Shown: positions 47,186 through 58,580 of the stretch, in pieces
Layout of the letters: the number at the start of each line of letters is the position of its first letter
How positions within the stretch are numbered: position 1 is the stretch's first letter
Source of the DNA: Triplophysa rosa
Lineage: Eukaryota; Chordata; Actinopteri; Cypriniformes; Nemacheilidae
DNA: 64,000 nt
Reading direction: 5' to 3'
Assembly: GCF_024868665.1 (NCBI RefSeq)
Contig: NC_079890.1
Coordinates: 1,745,827-1,809,826, forward strand
Position numbers and translations under genes: made by a program
Notes under the pieces: generated by a model
Seen by the model: only the letters and a program-made list of their open reading frames with translations
What the model was told of the DNA's origin: nothing
The model's database searches: none

Positions 47186-47892
47186 AATTAAGACTGGGAA
47201 ATGCTTGTGGCATGCTGACAGGCCCGCGCCATGCTTTGTGGTTCGCATCTACGTGATGCTTATGTTGAAAGTGTTTCACTGCACTAGTTACGTTTAACAC
47301 GTTTATATTTTAATCTGCCTATAAACCTGTTCGGTATTTCCACTTAATCTTAACAAAGATGTAAATCATTCCAACTGAAGAATAATTAGCCTGCAATTGC
47401 CATCCCTCCCAGGAGGATTTGTCACGGCGTACATATGGGAGATGGGACTCCCAAGAAACATCCCTGAAATTATTCATCATTAACTCGAGAGTTTTTACTG
47501 AAACTTCAAATCAGCAGCCGATCCCACTGAACCCTGACGGAACATATACTGTACATGTACTTCATATGGAAATGATCGCATGGAATAACCTGTATGTGGA
47601 AAAGGGGACGATTAACACATGATTTACGCCGCTATAAAAACACATTGCTGTAATTAAAATAAATGAAGCTGTCTACGCCGCGAACAGTGTAATGTTGAGC
47701 TTTTCTCATTATGGTGGAATATTGAGATGACGATGCTACAATAAAAGAGAAGAATGATCCTTCAGTTTGGTACCTGCACACTGTTTGATTGACAGATGGC
47801 TGCAAATACACAAGAGCATATGACATACGGCTGCAGTATATATTAAATATTCAACTTGAAAATAATGTAAGGCAAACAATTTGTCTAACTTA

Positions 47893-48070
47893 CTTTCTTC
47901 AGCAGAACACAAATGAAGATATTTTGAAGAATGTTGGTAACCAAACAACATTGAACCCCATGACTTCCATTGTATGGACACAAAACCACTGAGACATTTC
48001 TCAAAATATCTTCTGTTGTGTTCCACAGAAGAAAGAGTCATATACAATGAGGGTGAATAAATGATGACAA
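47893..48070. repeat. Dispersed cyprinid-type repeat (AGAAGATATTTTGA), copy B, 5' truncated
   Basis: CTTCAGCAGAACACAAATGA, TTGGTAACCAAACAACATTG and CTCAAAATATCTTCTGTTGT match copy 60460-60705. It ends GGGTGAATAAATGATGACAA, directly abutting the hAT MITE at 48071. Confidence 0.8.
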
Positions 48071-48598
48071 TAGGGCTGTGCAGTATATCGAAATGAGCGC
48101 AAATATGCATATCGCAATAGTTTGCAATAACTGAATAGTTTTAACAATTCTAAAAGTTATGTATAGACCACTTTGGATCACGTAAACGACGCTGATCTAA
48201 CGCTGGTCCAGAAGAACTTCCTGTTTCAGGAACTTCCTGTTTTTTTAACTTTACACAATGGTTGAACAAAATACAACAGAACATTTTCAACCGAATAAAA
48301 ATGTCAAACAAATATCTTGTAAGTTTTAATTATGTATGTGAGATTAAAAAATAAATAAAAACTGTTTACATCTTGCGAGGTGGTCTATATAGTCAAAGTT
48401 TTAGGTTGATGCAGATAGCACAGAGACGGCGTCTGATGTGTGAGAGATGATCAATAATCAGAAATAATGTGAAATGTGTGTGTTGGTTTTATAATTTTCA
48501 GTTTTTAAATATATATTTTACAAACATACATCATTGTTGTATCGCATTATTTCGCCTGCTGCCGCATATCACATTTTCGTCATTAAGGCACAGCCCTA
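48071..48598. mobile_element. hAT MITE, 528 bp, with its own nested insert
   Basis: The ends TAGGGCTGTGCAGTAT and AAGGCACAGCCCTA are inverted over TAGGGCTGTGC. The flanks GATGACAA (48063-48070) and GATGATAA (48599-48606) agree at 7 of 8 bases. The target is the right end of dispersed repeat copy B. The interior contains a second inverted-repeat insert at 48162-48389. Confidence 0.85.
48162..48389. mobile_element. Small inverted-repeat insert (TATAGACCAC ends) inside the hAT MITE
   Basis: TATAGACCAC at 48162-48171 is matched by GTGGTCTATA at 48380-48389. Removing the roughly 228 bp brings the hAT MITE close to the size of its relatives here, which supports a secondary insertion. The target duplication is probably TA but is masked by the TATA ends. 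Confidence 0.5.
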
Positions 48599-50123
48599 GA
48601 TGATAACATTTTTATTTTTCAGTGATTTGTACGTTTTACGCAACAATATTAATGCTAAAAGCAGAAAAAGTGCCTTGATCAATTATTCACAATCTCAACA
48701 TGCAATTGAAAAGATTAGATTTTTTACTAAACCTGTCACAGTGCATTATGGGATTAGTTTCTCTGTAAATGTGATGCTCCAGAGGAATTCGACCCCCCCC
48801 CCAAAAAATGGATCTCATAACTCCATACCATCTGGCCTTATGAGATGAACTTTTGAGGTCAGGTGCTGCTTCCATTTGCAGCTCATTTGGTTTTGAAACA
48901 GATCTTATTTACCAGTGTTTACGTTAACATGAAAGTATAGTGAGCGATGTTTAACTACTGCACTAAAAAAGCTATTACCAATATGTTCCACTCGCACTAA
49001 TAAGATCCCGACTACTCGTTATTAATCACGCTCCACATCCCGGTTCATACAAGTAAATGAGTCTTGAATCAGCAGACCACAATGCCATCCAGCTGACGCC
49101 TGTTTACACCCCAGCGGTAAAGCGATTAGAGAAGATGGCCAAGATCTATATCCACTACTGAAGCGCCGCATGTGTTGACTGCAGAACGGCGGAGGGGAAA
49201 GACGCGTGATGGGCTAAGAAGTCAGAGATTTATATCTGTTCATTGAACCGACATGTTTTTATGGCTGCTTTGAGACGCGTGATCTGACCTCTATAGGCAT
49301 CTCCATCTTCACATACTGTAACCCTTATACGTGTTGAATGTGATGTGGGTTTGCTGCACTAAACAAACTGCAAAAACGATTGTTTTCTAACACTCCTACG
49401 CTCTCCACCAACTTCTCATCTTCCATTGAACAGAATGCAGTGAGCTGTCTACGCAGGCATTCAAAGACTGTCCCAAAAGGTAGGCGACATAATGATGCCG
49501 GCTTCTAAGCAAAGTCCAGAAGTAACACTTGTAAAGCACCAACTGTGAATTTAAACCCATTTCTGTGTGGAGGTTGCAACCTAATGCTCGGTTTTATTGA
49601 ATTGCAAGCATGCTACTCGTTGATAAACAATATCAGATTTACAATATAGTAATAACATATTGCACGTCTTCTGACAAATTTGAGTTTATGCCTGACAATT
49701 AAGAACGACGACTATAAAGATATCTGTAATGGTCATGTCTATATATATACAGCAATGGACGTTAACTTTATTTTTTCTATGCTTGGGTGCTACGGTTTAA
49801 CATTTTAATTGCTTTAGCCCTTTATATGAAATGGATTTTGATTTCAAAATCTTGATTTTGTTTTAGCATTCATCAGGTAGAAAAACAATATTGTTCCTCT
49901 GTACCTTTCCTGTTGATGTGTGGACTGTTCTCGCTATTCTCGTAAATGTAGAAAGACTTAAAGATTGTATTATATGTTAATGGGCTTTTAATGTTTTTCC
50001 AGCATTCAATGTGGTGATGGTGTGAAATATTCCTTGCATTAAGCCGACAGAAAAAATATGAGGAAGAAAATCTTGATTTGGCTTCACATTTTTTTGTAAG
50101 GGACACTTTCTCATCTTCTGCAT

Positions 50124-50390
50124 GCACTGTAAAAATAATCTCCTAAAAACGGTAATATTCAAGCAGCTGGGACGCCAGATAAATGCCTTAAAATAAAAAT
50201 ATTTGCAACATAAAATGACATGTTTTTCATGATATTTAACACCCATCTCGTAAATTTGCGGCCTATTTGTGTAATTTTAAATATTTTTTACTGTATTTAA
50301 AAAACTGTCACTTTACGGAGTTTTTCATAGTAAACGTGAAAAGTCTGTAACATATAACAGTAAAATTCTGTAAAATTACGGTTGTGCATG
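50124..50390. repeat. ACTGTAAAA-type dispersed repeat
   Basis: GCACTGTAAAAATAATCTCC, GCAGCTGGGACGCCAG and TAAAATTCTGTAAAATTACG match a fish repeat I recall, in which ACTGTAAAA and its variants sit at both ends. The boundaries are approximate. Confidence 0.5.
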
Positions 50391-52070
50391 AAATAACTGC
50401 TAAATAGTTGTCAAGACATGATGAAAATACTATGTCATGGGCACGGCTTCCATTTAGTTTTTTCTTTTTTATGAAAACACCAACTATTTGACATCAACTC
50501 GGCAAAAGTTGGACCCATTTCGACCAAGTTGTGAGGCGATAATGCATGTATAAGCAGTCCCAGAATGCATTGCAACATTTCAGTAAAAAAAATCTATTTC
50601 AATTAGCATGCCGTTTTAGAAGCCGCCGCTCACTTGCAGTGCATCTATATGAAGTGTCAGCTGAATTCTTAATCGCAGGTTATCACAGCTGTGCCGATAT
50701 TCACTACCACGCCGCCCTGTTAATGTGAATTTGCTTAAATGTAACGATCTCTAAAGATTTTTAATAATCAGAGGACCTCAGATAATTTACTGCAGCTGCT
50801 ATTTTTGGAAATCGTGAAATTGTATTTTTTAACAGGGTTGACAGCTTTATTGCAGATTATTGGAGGTCTAAAAAAAGATGCACTGAAGCTTGAGTCCAAC
50901 AGCTGTTACTGTATGTCTGTATTGTGTTTTCTTTGTCTTTGAATTAAGCGCGATGTAACCCTAATTTGAGTCACCCCGTCGGCATTAATAAGGTTGCATC
51001 TTATCTGGTAGTGTCGTCTTTCTGCTGCGTCAGTGATAACGATCAGATTCACCCTTTTCTTAACAAGCCACTGCCAACGTAATAACTTAACAACTCATCC
51101 TTGGAGAGCGACTCACCTAATTAAACAAAAATATAATTACAGAGTTCTTAGGATGGGTCGAAGTGACAGAGGAGGAGAGACATTAAAATCAGTCCCGGGT
51201 GCCTTTTGGAAACAACCGGAACGTTTTAGTGGCCGATTTTCCTTCGTCGGTTCTGGAGATTCGTGACATCTGTCAAAACAAATTAATCACAGCTTCTTAG
51301 TCTCGATCTGTATTTACATCAATTAGTGACTCTCTGCTGCAGTCCTGTCGCTTTTGAGCTGTGATTTGTCGACGTTACGTGTTAATAGTTCATAGTGTAG
51401 AATTCTGTGCCTCTTTATTGCCGTCTCTCATTGAAACATAAAAATGCAGGTTACGTTACGTACTTATTTTCACGTGAGCTGAACTTTAAAATCATACAGC
51501 TCAACTAATTGAATTATGATTGTAAGTGTAACACAGATTTTTTTTCACGCACTTGTTGAATAAGTAATTGTTTCGTTTCTTTTAAATCAAAGACGTTACA
51601 GATAGCGTTTTTTAATCCTAATCATACAATAATTATAAAAGACGAGTCGTGGCTTATTGCTTTAAAAAATGGTTGCGCGGACGGTTATATTGAAATGAAT
51701 TGAAATTAAGAATGATGAAATTATAACGGTGGTTACCATTTTTTATTTGTTTCATAAAGTCATCATAGGCTGCAGGCTTCACTTTTTGTGAAAGTACATG
51801 GACAATTTATGAAGTCCAGAACAGATTCAGATAAGGGCTAGTTTTGTAATTTGCGCTTTAAGATTTTGTCATCTTTAAGTTTAGCGTCTTTTTTGCTTTC
51901 GGCCATAGGAAATTGAACTTTGCTGTTTTGTTGCCCTTACGTTTTCTTGTTTCCCATGGCAGTGTGGTATTTTGAAAGAGGTTTTGTCATTGAGGGAGAT
52001 TAAAAACAAAAGATGAAACGCTAAAAATACACCCCCTCTGGCCGATACTGTAGCTTTTTACTTTCTCATC

Positions 52071-52103
52071 TATAAAAGTGAAAGAGACTTCAGTCCATCC
52101 TCA
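52071..52103 (+). promoter_or_regulatory. Candidate internal TATA promoter
   Basis: TATAAAAG at 52071-52078 is followed 32 bases downstream by a CTCAGT initiator (A at 52103). The spacing is right for a TATA-dependent start. No clear donor-bounded exon or long reading frame follows, so any product would be non-coding or an alternative cemip leader. Confidence 0.2.
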
Positions 52104-52935
52104 GTAGAGACAGAAACAGAGGAATCTGCCTTAGCTGAAGATGTGAACTTCTGTTGTTGTATCAGTTGATTTGGTATTTTATTTTGCTTTTAAGTAAAGT
52201 GAAAGGTTAGGTTTCTAATAGCATAATGGAAATGAGAAGCGACAGGGAGAGGAAAGTCTGTTAAAGGCCCTATAAAGTCTTTATTCAAGGCCGTGTGTTA
52301 AATGTTTTAAATGTATTAGTCTCAGCGTACGTGTGTAATGATGACGGTAGGAATGTAAGCCGCCGGAGATGTTGGTATGTGTCTCCTCGGGCTGTGTTTG
52401 TGTACACGTGCTCCTCTGTGTGTAAGTGTGTGTTGGATTGATGGATGTCTTAAATGTTCCTTGAGCAGCGGGCGTCTCCTTCCTTCCATCCTTCTTCACC
52501 TGGTCGCAACCCTTCGCTGGGAAAAATATGCTTGACATTTTAGTTTTGATAAGCAAGCAAATCTTTCTGCTGCTTTACTCTATAAATAAACACCTTTCGG
52601 TTGTTTTTCTTCACTACCTCAGGGAAATGTTATTGCTCAGATGTTGCTCTTTTACTTCATATCTCTGGAGGCTTAATGCAGTTTTCAATTATTTCCTGTT
52701 TCATGTGTCATTTTTTTGTCCTCATATTTGTTATGAGAAAAATAAGACGATGGAGAGAACTGTCAACATATATGAAGAGTATAGAGCTGTACGTTGAATA
52801 TGAAACATATTCAAGAGCGCGTATCACATATTAATCTCATATTAATCTGGAGTACCTACGACGTATGCAATACTACTGTATCTTCGAAGAGTATTTAGTT
52901 TGATCAAATTTATAAAAGAGAGATCCAGCGTTATA

Positions 52936-53303
52936 CCCTGATAGCACACATACATCTGGTTTACGTCTATTTGACGTCTGCATTTACATCTGCAAGACAT
53001 CTACAATACATCGTTTGCTCATCTGCAATACGTCGCGGAGATGTCTGCTGTCAGACGTCATATAGACATCTAGAAGATGTCTGTAAGATGTTTATGATTT
53101 AGAATGGATGTACAACAGCTCTTTCTAAGATGTTTAGCAGATGTTTTTAAGCAGCAGATCTCCAGATCTTTAGCAGACGTATTACAGACGTTCAGACGTC
53201 TCTGAGACGTATTGCAGATGAGCAAACTATGTATTTAAGATGTCTTGCAGATGTAAATGCAGACGTCAAATAGACGTAAACCAGATGGATTGTGCTATCT
53301 GGG
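52936..53303. mobile_element. AGACGT-type palindromic MITE, 368 bp, intact, TA target
   Basis: The ends CCCTGATAGCACA and TGTGCTATCTGGG flank two arms that are perfectly complementary for 50 bases: 52953-53002 and 53238-53287, starting CATCTGGTTTACGTC on the arm strand. TA flanks both sides (52934-52935 and 53304-53305). The interior is packed with AGACGTC/AGATGTCT units. A disrupted relative is at 44799-45317. Confidence 0.88.
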
Positions 53304-53531
53304 TATCCACCGTTTATATAACATCCATCACTGAGATGCCGTGAACAAACAGACACACTATCGCAAGAGTAACGAGCTCAGCTGCAGCTGCAGGCCCACA
53401 GCGCAGCCAATCTTGACGCAGCGCAGCCAATCTTGATGGTAAGCGGGTCTCGCTCGTCGTTTGGCGCGTGGGCAGGCTCTTTCTTTCGCCTTGCCGTGCT
53501 TCTCCGGGAGAATTGCCCAATAAAAGGAATA

Positions 53532-53557
53532 GGATCCCTGTTACGAAACAGGGATCC
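53532..53557. other. Perfect short inverted repeat
   Basis: GGATCCCTGTT (53532-53542) and AACAGGGATCC (53547-53557) form an 11-bp perfect stem with a 4-base loop. Function is unknown. Confidence 0.8.
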
Positions 53558-53733
53558 AGACCTTCAAAAACTTTCCGAAACAAGTTGGAGTGCTGGGGGA
53601 GTGTGTCAAGTACATTTACAGAAATACTACGTCATACATCCAACACGTTTTTTTAACAAGTTGACCATGTTCAGCATGAGAAGCCAGCACGTTTAACAGT
53701 GTGAAGAAGTCAGAATGCATGACATAGCATGTT

Positions 53734-53788
53734 ATCGGGCCTTTAAAGTTTATATTGAAATCGGGCCTTTAAAGTTTGTATTGAAATC
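53734..53788. repeat. 26-bp tandem duplication
   Basis: ATCGGGCCTTTAAAGTTTAT starts at 53734 and a near-identical unit (TTTGT for TTTAT) starts at 53760. Confidence 0.92.
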
Positions 53789-53959
53789 TCTAAAAGTTTA
53801 AGAACGTTTGACTGATGTTCAGTCAAAACTGAGCACAGTCTCAGAGGCACGTTTTCATCTGCTTATTGTTTTATTGCCATCTAAGAGAAACAACCAAATC
53901 ATTAAAGAGGTTATATTTGGGGTTTTGTTTTTGGCCAGCAGTTTGTCTTAATTTGTCTT

Positions 53960-54870
53960 GATTTGCCTTAATTCTTCATAGTCCCGAATTCTTCATAATC
54001 CAGAATTTATAGCCTAAAGTTCTTTACATAATAGTGTTTTTCATAGTCCAGAGTTGTTAAACGTTTTCGGCATCTACAGTTCTTCAGAGTATAGAGTTTC
54101 TCTTCATAGTCTGGAGTTCATAGTCTAGATTTCATAGCCTAGAGTTCTTCATACTCTAGATTAGTTCCTCACACTCTAGAATTGTTCCTCATAGTCTGTA
54201 ATTGTTATTAATTGTCTAGAGTTTATAGCCTAGAATGCCCATTATAGTCTGTATTTTATAGTCTAGTGTTCTTCATAGTCCAGAGTTGGTCATAGTCTAG
54301 AGCTTTTTGGAGTCTTGAGTTCTTCAGAGTCTAGAGTTTTTCTTTATAGTCTGGACTGAAGTTCATAACATAGCGGTGTTTAAGAGTTCATCGTCTAGGG
54401 TTTTTCTTTATAGTCTAGAGTCCTTAGCCTTGAGTTCTTTGCAGTCTGGATTCCTTCATAATCTAGAGTTCTTCATAGTCCAGAGTTTATTCTTCTAGGT
54501 CTAGAATTGTTCTTTTTGTAGAGTTCCTTGTCTAGACAGAGTCCTCTTTAAAGTATGCATTTTATAGTCTAGTGTTCTTCATAGTCCAGAGTTGTTCAAA
54601 GTCTAGAGCTTTTTGCAGCCTTGAGTTCTTCAGAGTCTAGAGTTTTTCTTTATAGTCTGGATTTCACAGACTAGATTTCATAACCTAGAGTTGTTCAGAA
54701 TCTAGAGGGTTTTTTCAGAGTTTAGAGTTCATAGTCTAGATTTTCTCTTTAGACTCCAAAGAACTCAAGGCTAAGAACTAGAGTTCTTCATAGTCTAGAC
54801 TTCATGGTATAGAGATTTTCTTTATAGTCTAGAATTCAGAGCCTTGAGTTCTTAATAGTCAATACTTTCT
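53960..54870. repeat. Degenerate TTCATAGTCTAGAGT array with 306-bp higher-order period
   Basis: Dozens of variants of CATAGTCTAGAGTTCTT fill about 900 bases with irregular spacing of 15-25. A 103-base segment (54253-54355) recurs at 54559-54661 with only a few differences, giving a 306-bp higher-order unit. One unit is inverted (about 54750-54779) relative to the TCCTTAGCCTTGAGTTCTTT unit near 54421. There is no coding potential. Confidence 0.85.
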
Positions 54871-56521
54871 CAAATCGCAACTTCTGCAAACAAAAATATA
54901 AAAAAAATTCTTTGTGCTTTTGGATTTCGAGTTTACAGGTTTGAATTGACGTTTGTCTGATATTGTCAGTATATGCAGTACATTGTCTCTAAACACTTGA
55001 GAGTCAGAGTTCTGTCCGGTCGTGTGTTCATAAGTATCTAATGGGAGTCCAGGTGTTCAGGGCTGTGCAGGTGTGATACAGAAACTCTCATACCGCTGAG
55101 ATAATTACCCTTCATTATGCCACATCTGCCAGCATTGTAAAAACAACAACATTTTGTCAACACTTTCTCTTAAATTGTCTTTCTGTAGCACATGGCCGTA
55201 GGAACAGTTTTGAAAAATAAATGTAGGGGAATGGAAAATAGACTAGTTTTGTCCAATATTACCTGTGGTCTCAGGAACTGTAATCATTTTCTGGAAGCAT
55301 TAGTTTCGGCATATTATAAAAGAGTAATATCCAAGGCTGCATTTGATCTCTGTTCTTGTAAAACATACAGATGCATGCAGACCGTTTCATATATTAATTA
55401 AACTCTGAAGTAGCAGTACTTTGTGCTTTTTATAATGATTATTCTAATTTGATACGATTTAAAAATGGATGAAAAAGTCAGGGTTCTTTCAGGATTACAT
55501 GGCTGGTCTTTGGCACGCATTACTAATTGTGTTTTACTGTCATTCGGTTTAGCGTAATGAAAATGGGCATAAACAGCAGCATTCACATTCGAGTGATTCG
55601 TCCAGGAAAAACTGGCTGATATGCAGACCACCACCTGTTGCTTTTGAATACGGTCTAAAAAGGAAAGCAATGCATTTTCTGGCGGTGGCCCTGATGAGAG
55701 CTGCTCAGCAGATGAGATGACATGAGGAATTACAAACACTTTTGTGGCGGGTCACCACAGCGCTGTTGGCTCACCAGTCAACCATATTAGTGTCGGCTTT
55801 CTGAAGCGCCTTATCCTCCATCACAACCCCCAAATCAGGCCTGTAGAAGCAGAACCTGTCAGAAGAAGTATCTGAAACATTTTCTGAAACACTCCCTTCA
55901 GGATTCACAACTTTTGAGTTGTGAGTCGTGAGCTTAATGAGCCAAATGAATTCAACAAAGTTAGCAGCAGTGCATTCAAAAAAAGCCTTTGAGGTCGACC
56001 TTTTTGAGGTCGCACGCGTGTTTTTTCCAAAGTGAGGGGGTCCGGTTTAACAGTGACCTCCGCAAGCTTTGGAGATCAGAGGTGCAGCGCTGCGTTAGCA
56101 GTAGAGACGTTCTTGTACTTGTCACCGTCTGCCACCGTCAGCACAGCTCCACGCTCCCATCTCAGCTGGATCGCGGCGTCCCGGGGAGAGCGGGCTGCAA
56201 AAATAGCTGTTTCAACATCAGCTCTGTCGGAGGGCTCAGGTTCCCCTCCGGTCTCCGGAGATCAGCTATAACCTTCAGCATCTTCCGCTCTTTCCCCTTT
56301 GACACGCGCGCGGCTCATATTGAATAAATCATCAGCTCTCGTCACTCCCGAGGGCGTCGCACCTTTGACTCGACTCGCTTACGAGCCGACGTCTTTTCAG
56401 CAGTAACCACAATACGAAAAGAGCTGTCCTGCAGTTTCTCTTCATGCACGGGTCTTGCAAACCTCACACGACATTCTTTCAGGCGTAACTCCTCCGTTTT
56501 CACCCGTTCTGGCTCGTATGA

Positions 56522-56645
56522 CTTTCTTTCTTCTGTAGAAGACTGTCTTGGAAGACAAATGGTGGTAACCAAACAACACAGAACCCTATTGTCTTCAATT
56601 GCATGAACACAAAACCACGAAGATATTTCTCAAAAAGATCTTTGT
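56522..56645. repeat. Dispersed cyprinid-type repeat, copy C, partial
   Basis: TGGTAACCAAACAACACAGA, ATGAACACAAAACCACGA and ATATTTCTCAAAAAGATCTT match the central portion of copies 47893 and 60460. Confidence 0.65.
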
Positions 56646-58089
56646 ACTGTAAGTGGGTTTTTTGATGATTGGCTGACCTCATGGACTCGCACTGACTGAG
56701 TTTTCATTCATGCCTTCAATATTCCTTTAAAGTGTTACATCAGCAGAACCTCACGCCCTCTGCAGAACCGTCCAGTAGCGACTTGACCCAGCAGTCTGAT
56801 GTAAATGGGTTATAATCTGCTCTGCTGTACAGTAGTCCCGGGTCTTTTATAGCCGACGGTAATTACGTTAACATATTAAAAGCTCATGGCTCCCATTTCC
56901 AGCGTCTGTTTCTTACATCATCACAGCGACTCGTGCTTAAAAATGCATCAGGGTAAAAACCTAACGTAATGAAACGGAGGTCTATCGGAAGTTCCTTGTG
57001 AAGTTCTTCTGCTCTGTTTTTGTGGAGCGTTAATGGACCAGGGCGGCTCCTGGTGCTGCCAACTCATAAAGTTTCCTTTAACTGCCGGTCTGGGTCGTTT
57101 TCGTTTGCTTCTGTGAAAAGTCAGACGGAGCGTATGAAACGCACTTCAGGGTAACGAAAGCTGTCCTGGCTTCTTGATTTTTCTATTGCCTTGGGCTGTT
57201 TTTGGGCCAAACTACTAATTTTCTTGGAAGTGTAATAAACCAAATAATTTGTTGACGTATTAACCAATGAAATGGAAGGTGGCACAGCAAAGTACGCCCG
57301 TCTAATTTGCAATGCAACGGTTAGTTCAAAGTAGTCCAGATAGAGGCGAGAAACCGCTCGATGGTTAAATGTGAACTGCAAAAACATAGGTTAAAGAAAG
57401 TAAGTACATTCTGTTTAAAAATCAATGTTCCATACTCCCGTTCACACACGTAAACTTATAATATTGATTCACGAGTTGTTGTCTACGATTTCACTGGAAA
57501 ATCACTTTGACATCATCATTTGATTTCAACACAATTAAACGTAAGTACACAACGTAACCTGCAATTTTATATTTCAAACAGAGATGGCGATAGAGAGGCA
57601 AACATTATGAACGTTAACCTCGTTGCATTTCGAATGTTGTTTTAAAACACGCGTTTGCTTGCTTGACGTGAGCTGCGGAGACTGCAGACTTTGGGTGAGT
57701 TGTGTTTGTACTCCTGGATCTATGGCTGTGCTGATAGGAGGGGTCGACTTGAAGGACGGAGGTGGAAGTGGGTTATCTGCAAGGGCCACGGAAGGGCAAC
57801 AGTCTCTGCATGAGGACTGACAGCACAGGAAGAGATATTTGACTCAAATCGAAGGCCTGGGTCTGGATTGAAGCGAAGCTTGTCTTCACAAGCTGATGTA
57901 ATGTTTTGGAATAGACTTTCTCAGCGTCAGGGATTTGTGTAGAAGTCTGAAATGGCATACAGGAGTGAGGACTGACTGGCATAGCGGTCTGCGGCGGCGC
58001 GACGTGACGGGAAAGCAGATTTCTGCATTTTCTCAAGAAAATTTGAAAGGGGCTTGCTCGTGCAGAACTCGCCACCACGGTGCTCGGGT

Positions 58090-58250
58090 GTTGCGGGTGG
58101 TTGCTATGGTGACGTGATGCAGTTGCTAATGCGTTCCGGGAGGTTGTTAAGGCATGGCTCTGCGGTCGCTGGATTGCTATGACTGCTCTGGTTGGTGTCT
58201 AAGATGTTGTAAGGTGGTTGCTAGGTTATTTTGAAGTGGTGCTATAGGTG
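58090..58250. repeat. GGTTGCTA-type degenerate minisatellite
   Basis: The units GGTGGTTGCTATGGTGACGT, GCAGTTGCTAATGCGTTCCG, GGTGGTTGCTAGGTTATTTT and intervening variants repeat at about 20-40 bases. A small related piece (GCGGTTGCTAAGGTGCTTGG) is at about 62010-62045, next to the hairpin. Confidence 0.65.
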
Positions 58251-58261
58251 ATCCTTCAGGT

Positions 58262-58580
58262 TTATTTTATTTACTTAGTAACTAAAATAGTAAGTAAATA
58301 CATAAGTAAATAAAAAAAGTAAATAAGATAAAACGAAAAGGTCATAAATAAATAATATAGAAATAAAATCAAATGTATTTATAATATTTATTTTATTTAT
58401 TTATTTAATTTTAATAAAAAAATAATTAAATAATAAAATTAAAAAAGTTAATAATTTGTTTTTTTGGTTTATTTATGTAATAGTAAATAAGAAAATGGGT
58501 CAATAAATGTTTTATTTTAATTTATTATTTACTTATTTTATTTTTATTTGTTTGTTAATGAAATAAAAAAATGAAAGTTG
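58262..58580. repeat. AT-rich low-complexity tract (TTTA/AAAT)
   Basis: About 320 bases are composed almost only of A and T, with TTTATTTA and AATAAATA runs on both strands. No gene is supported. Confidence 0.85.

Noticed and set aside
53960..54870. CRISPR array
   Set aside because: Repeats are degenerate, irregularly spaced and lack unique spacers, in a vertebrate intron.
55989..56327. 112-codon and 79-codon overlapping frames in a CpG-containing patch
   Set aside because: Frames in different registers are open at once because of base composition, with no recognisable product.
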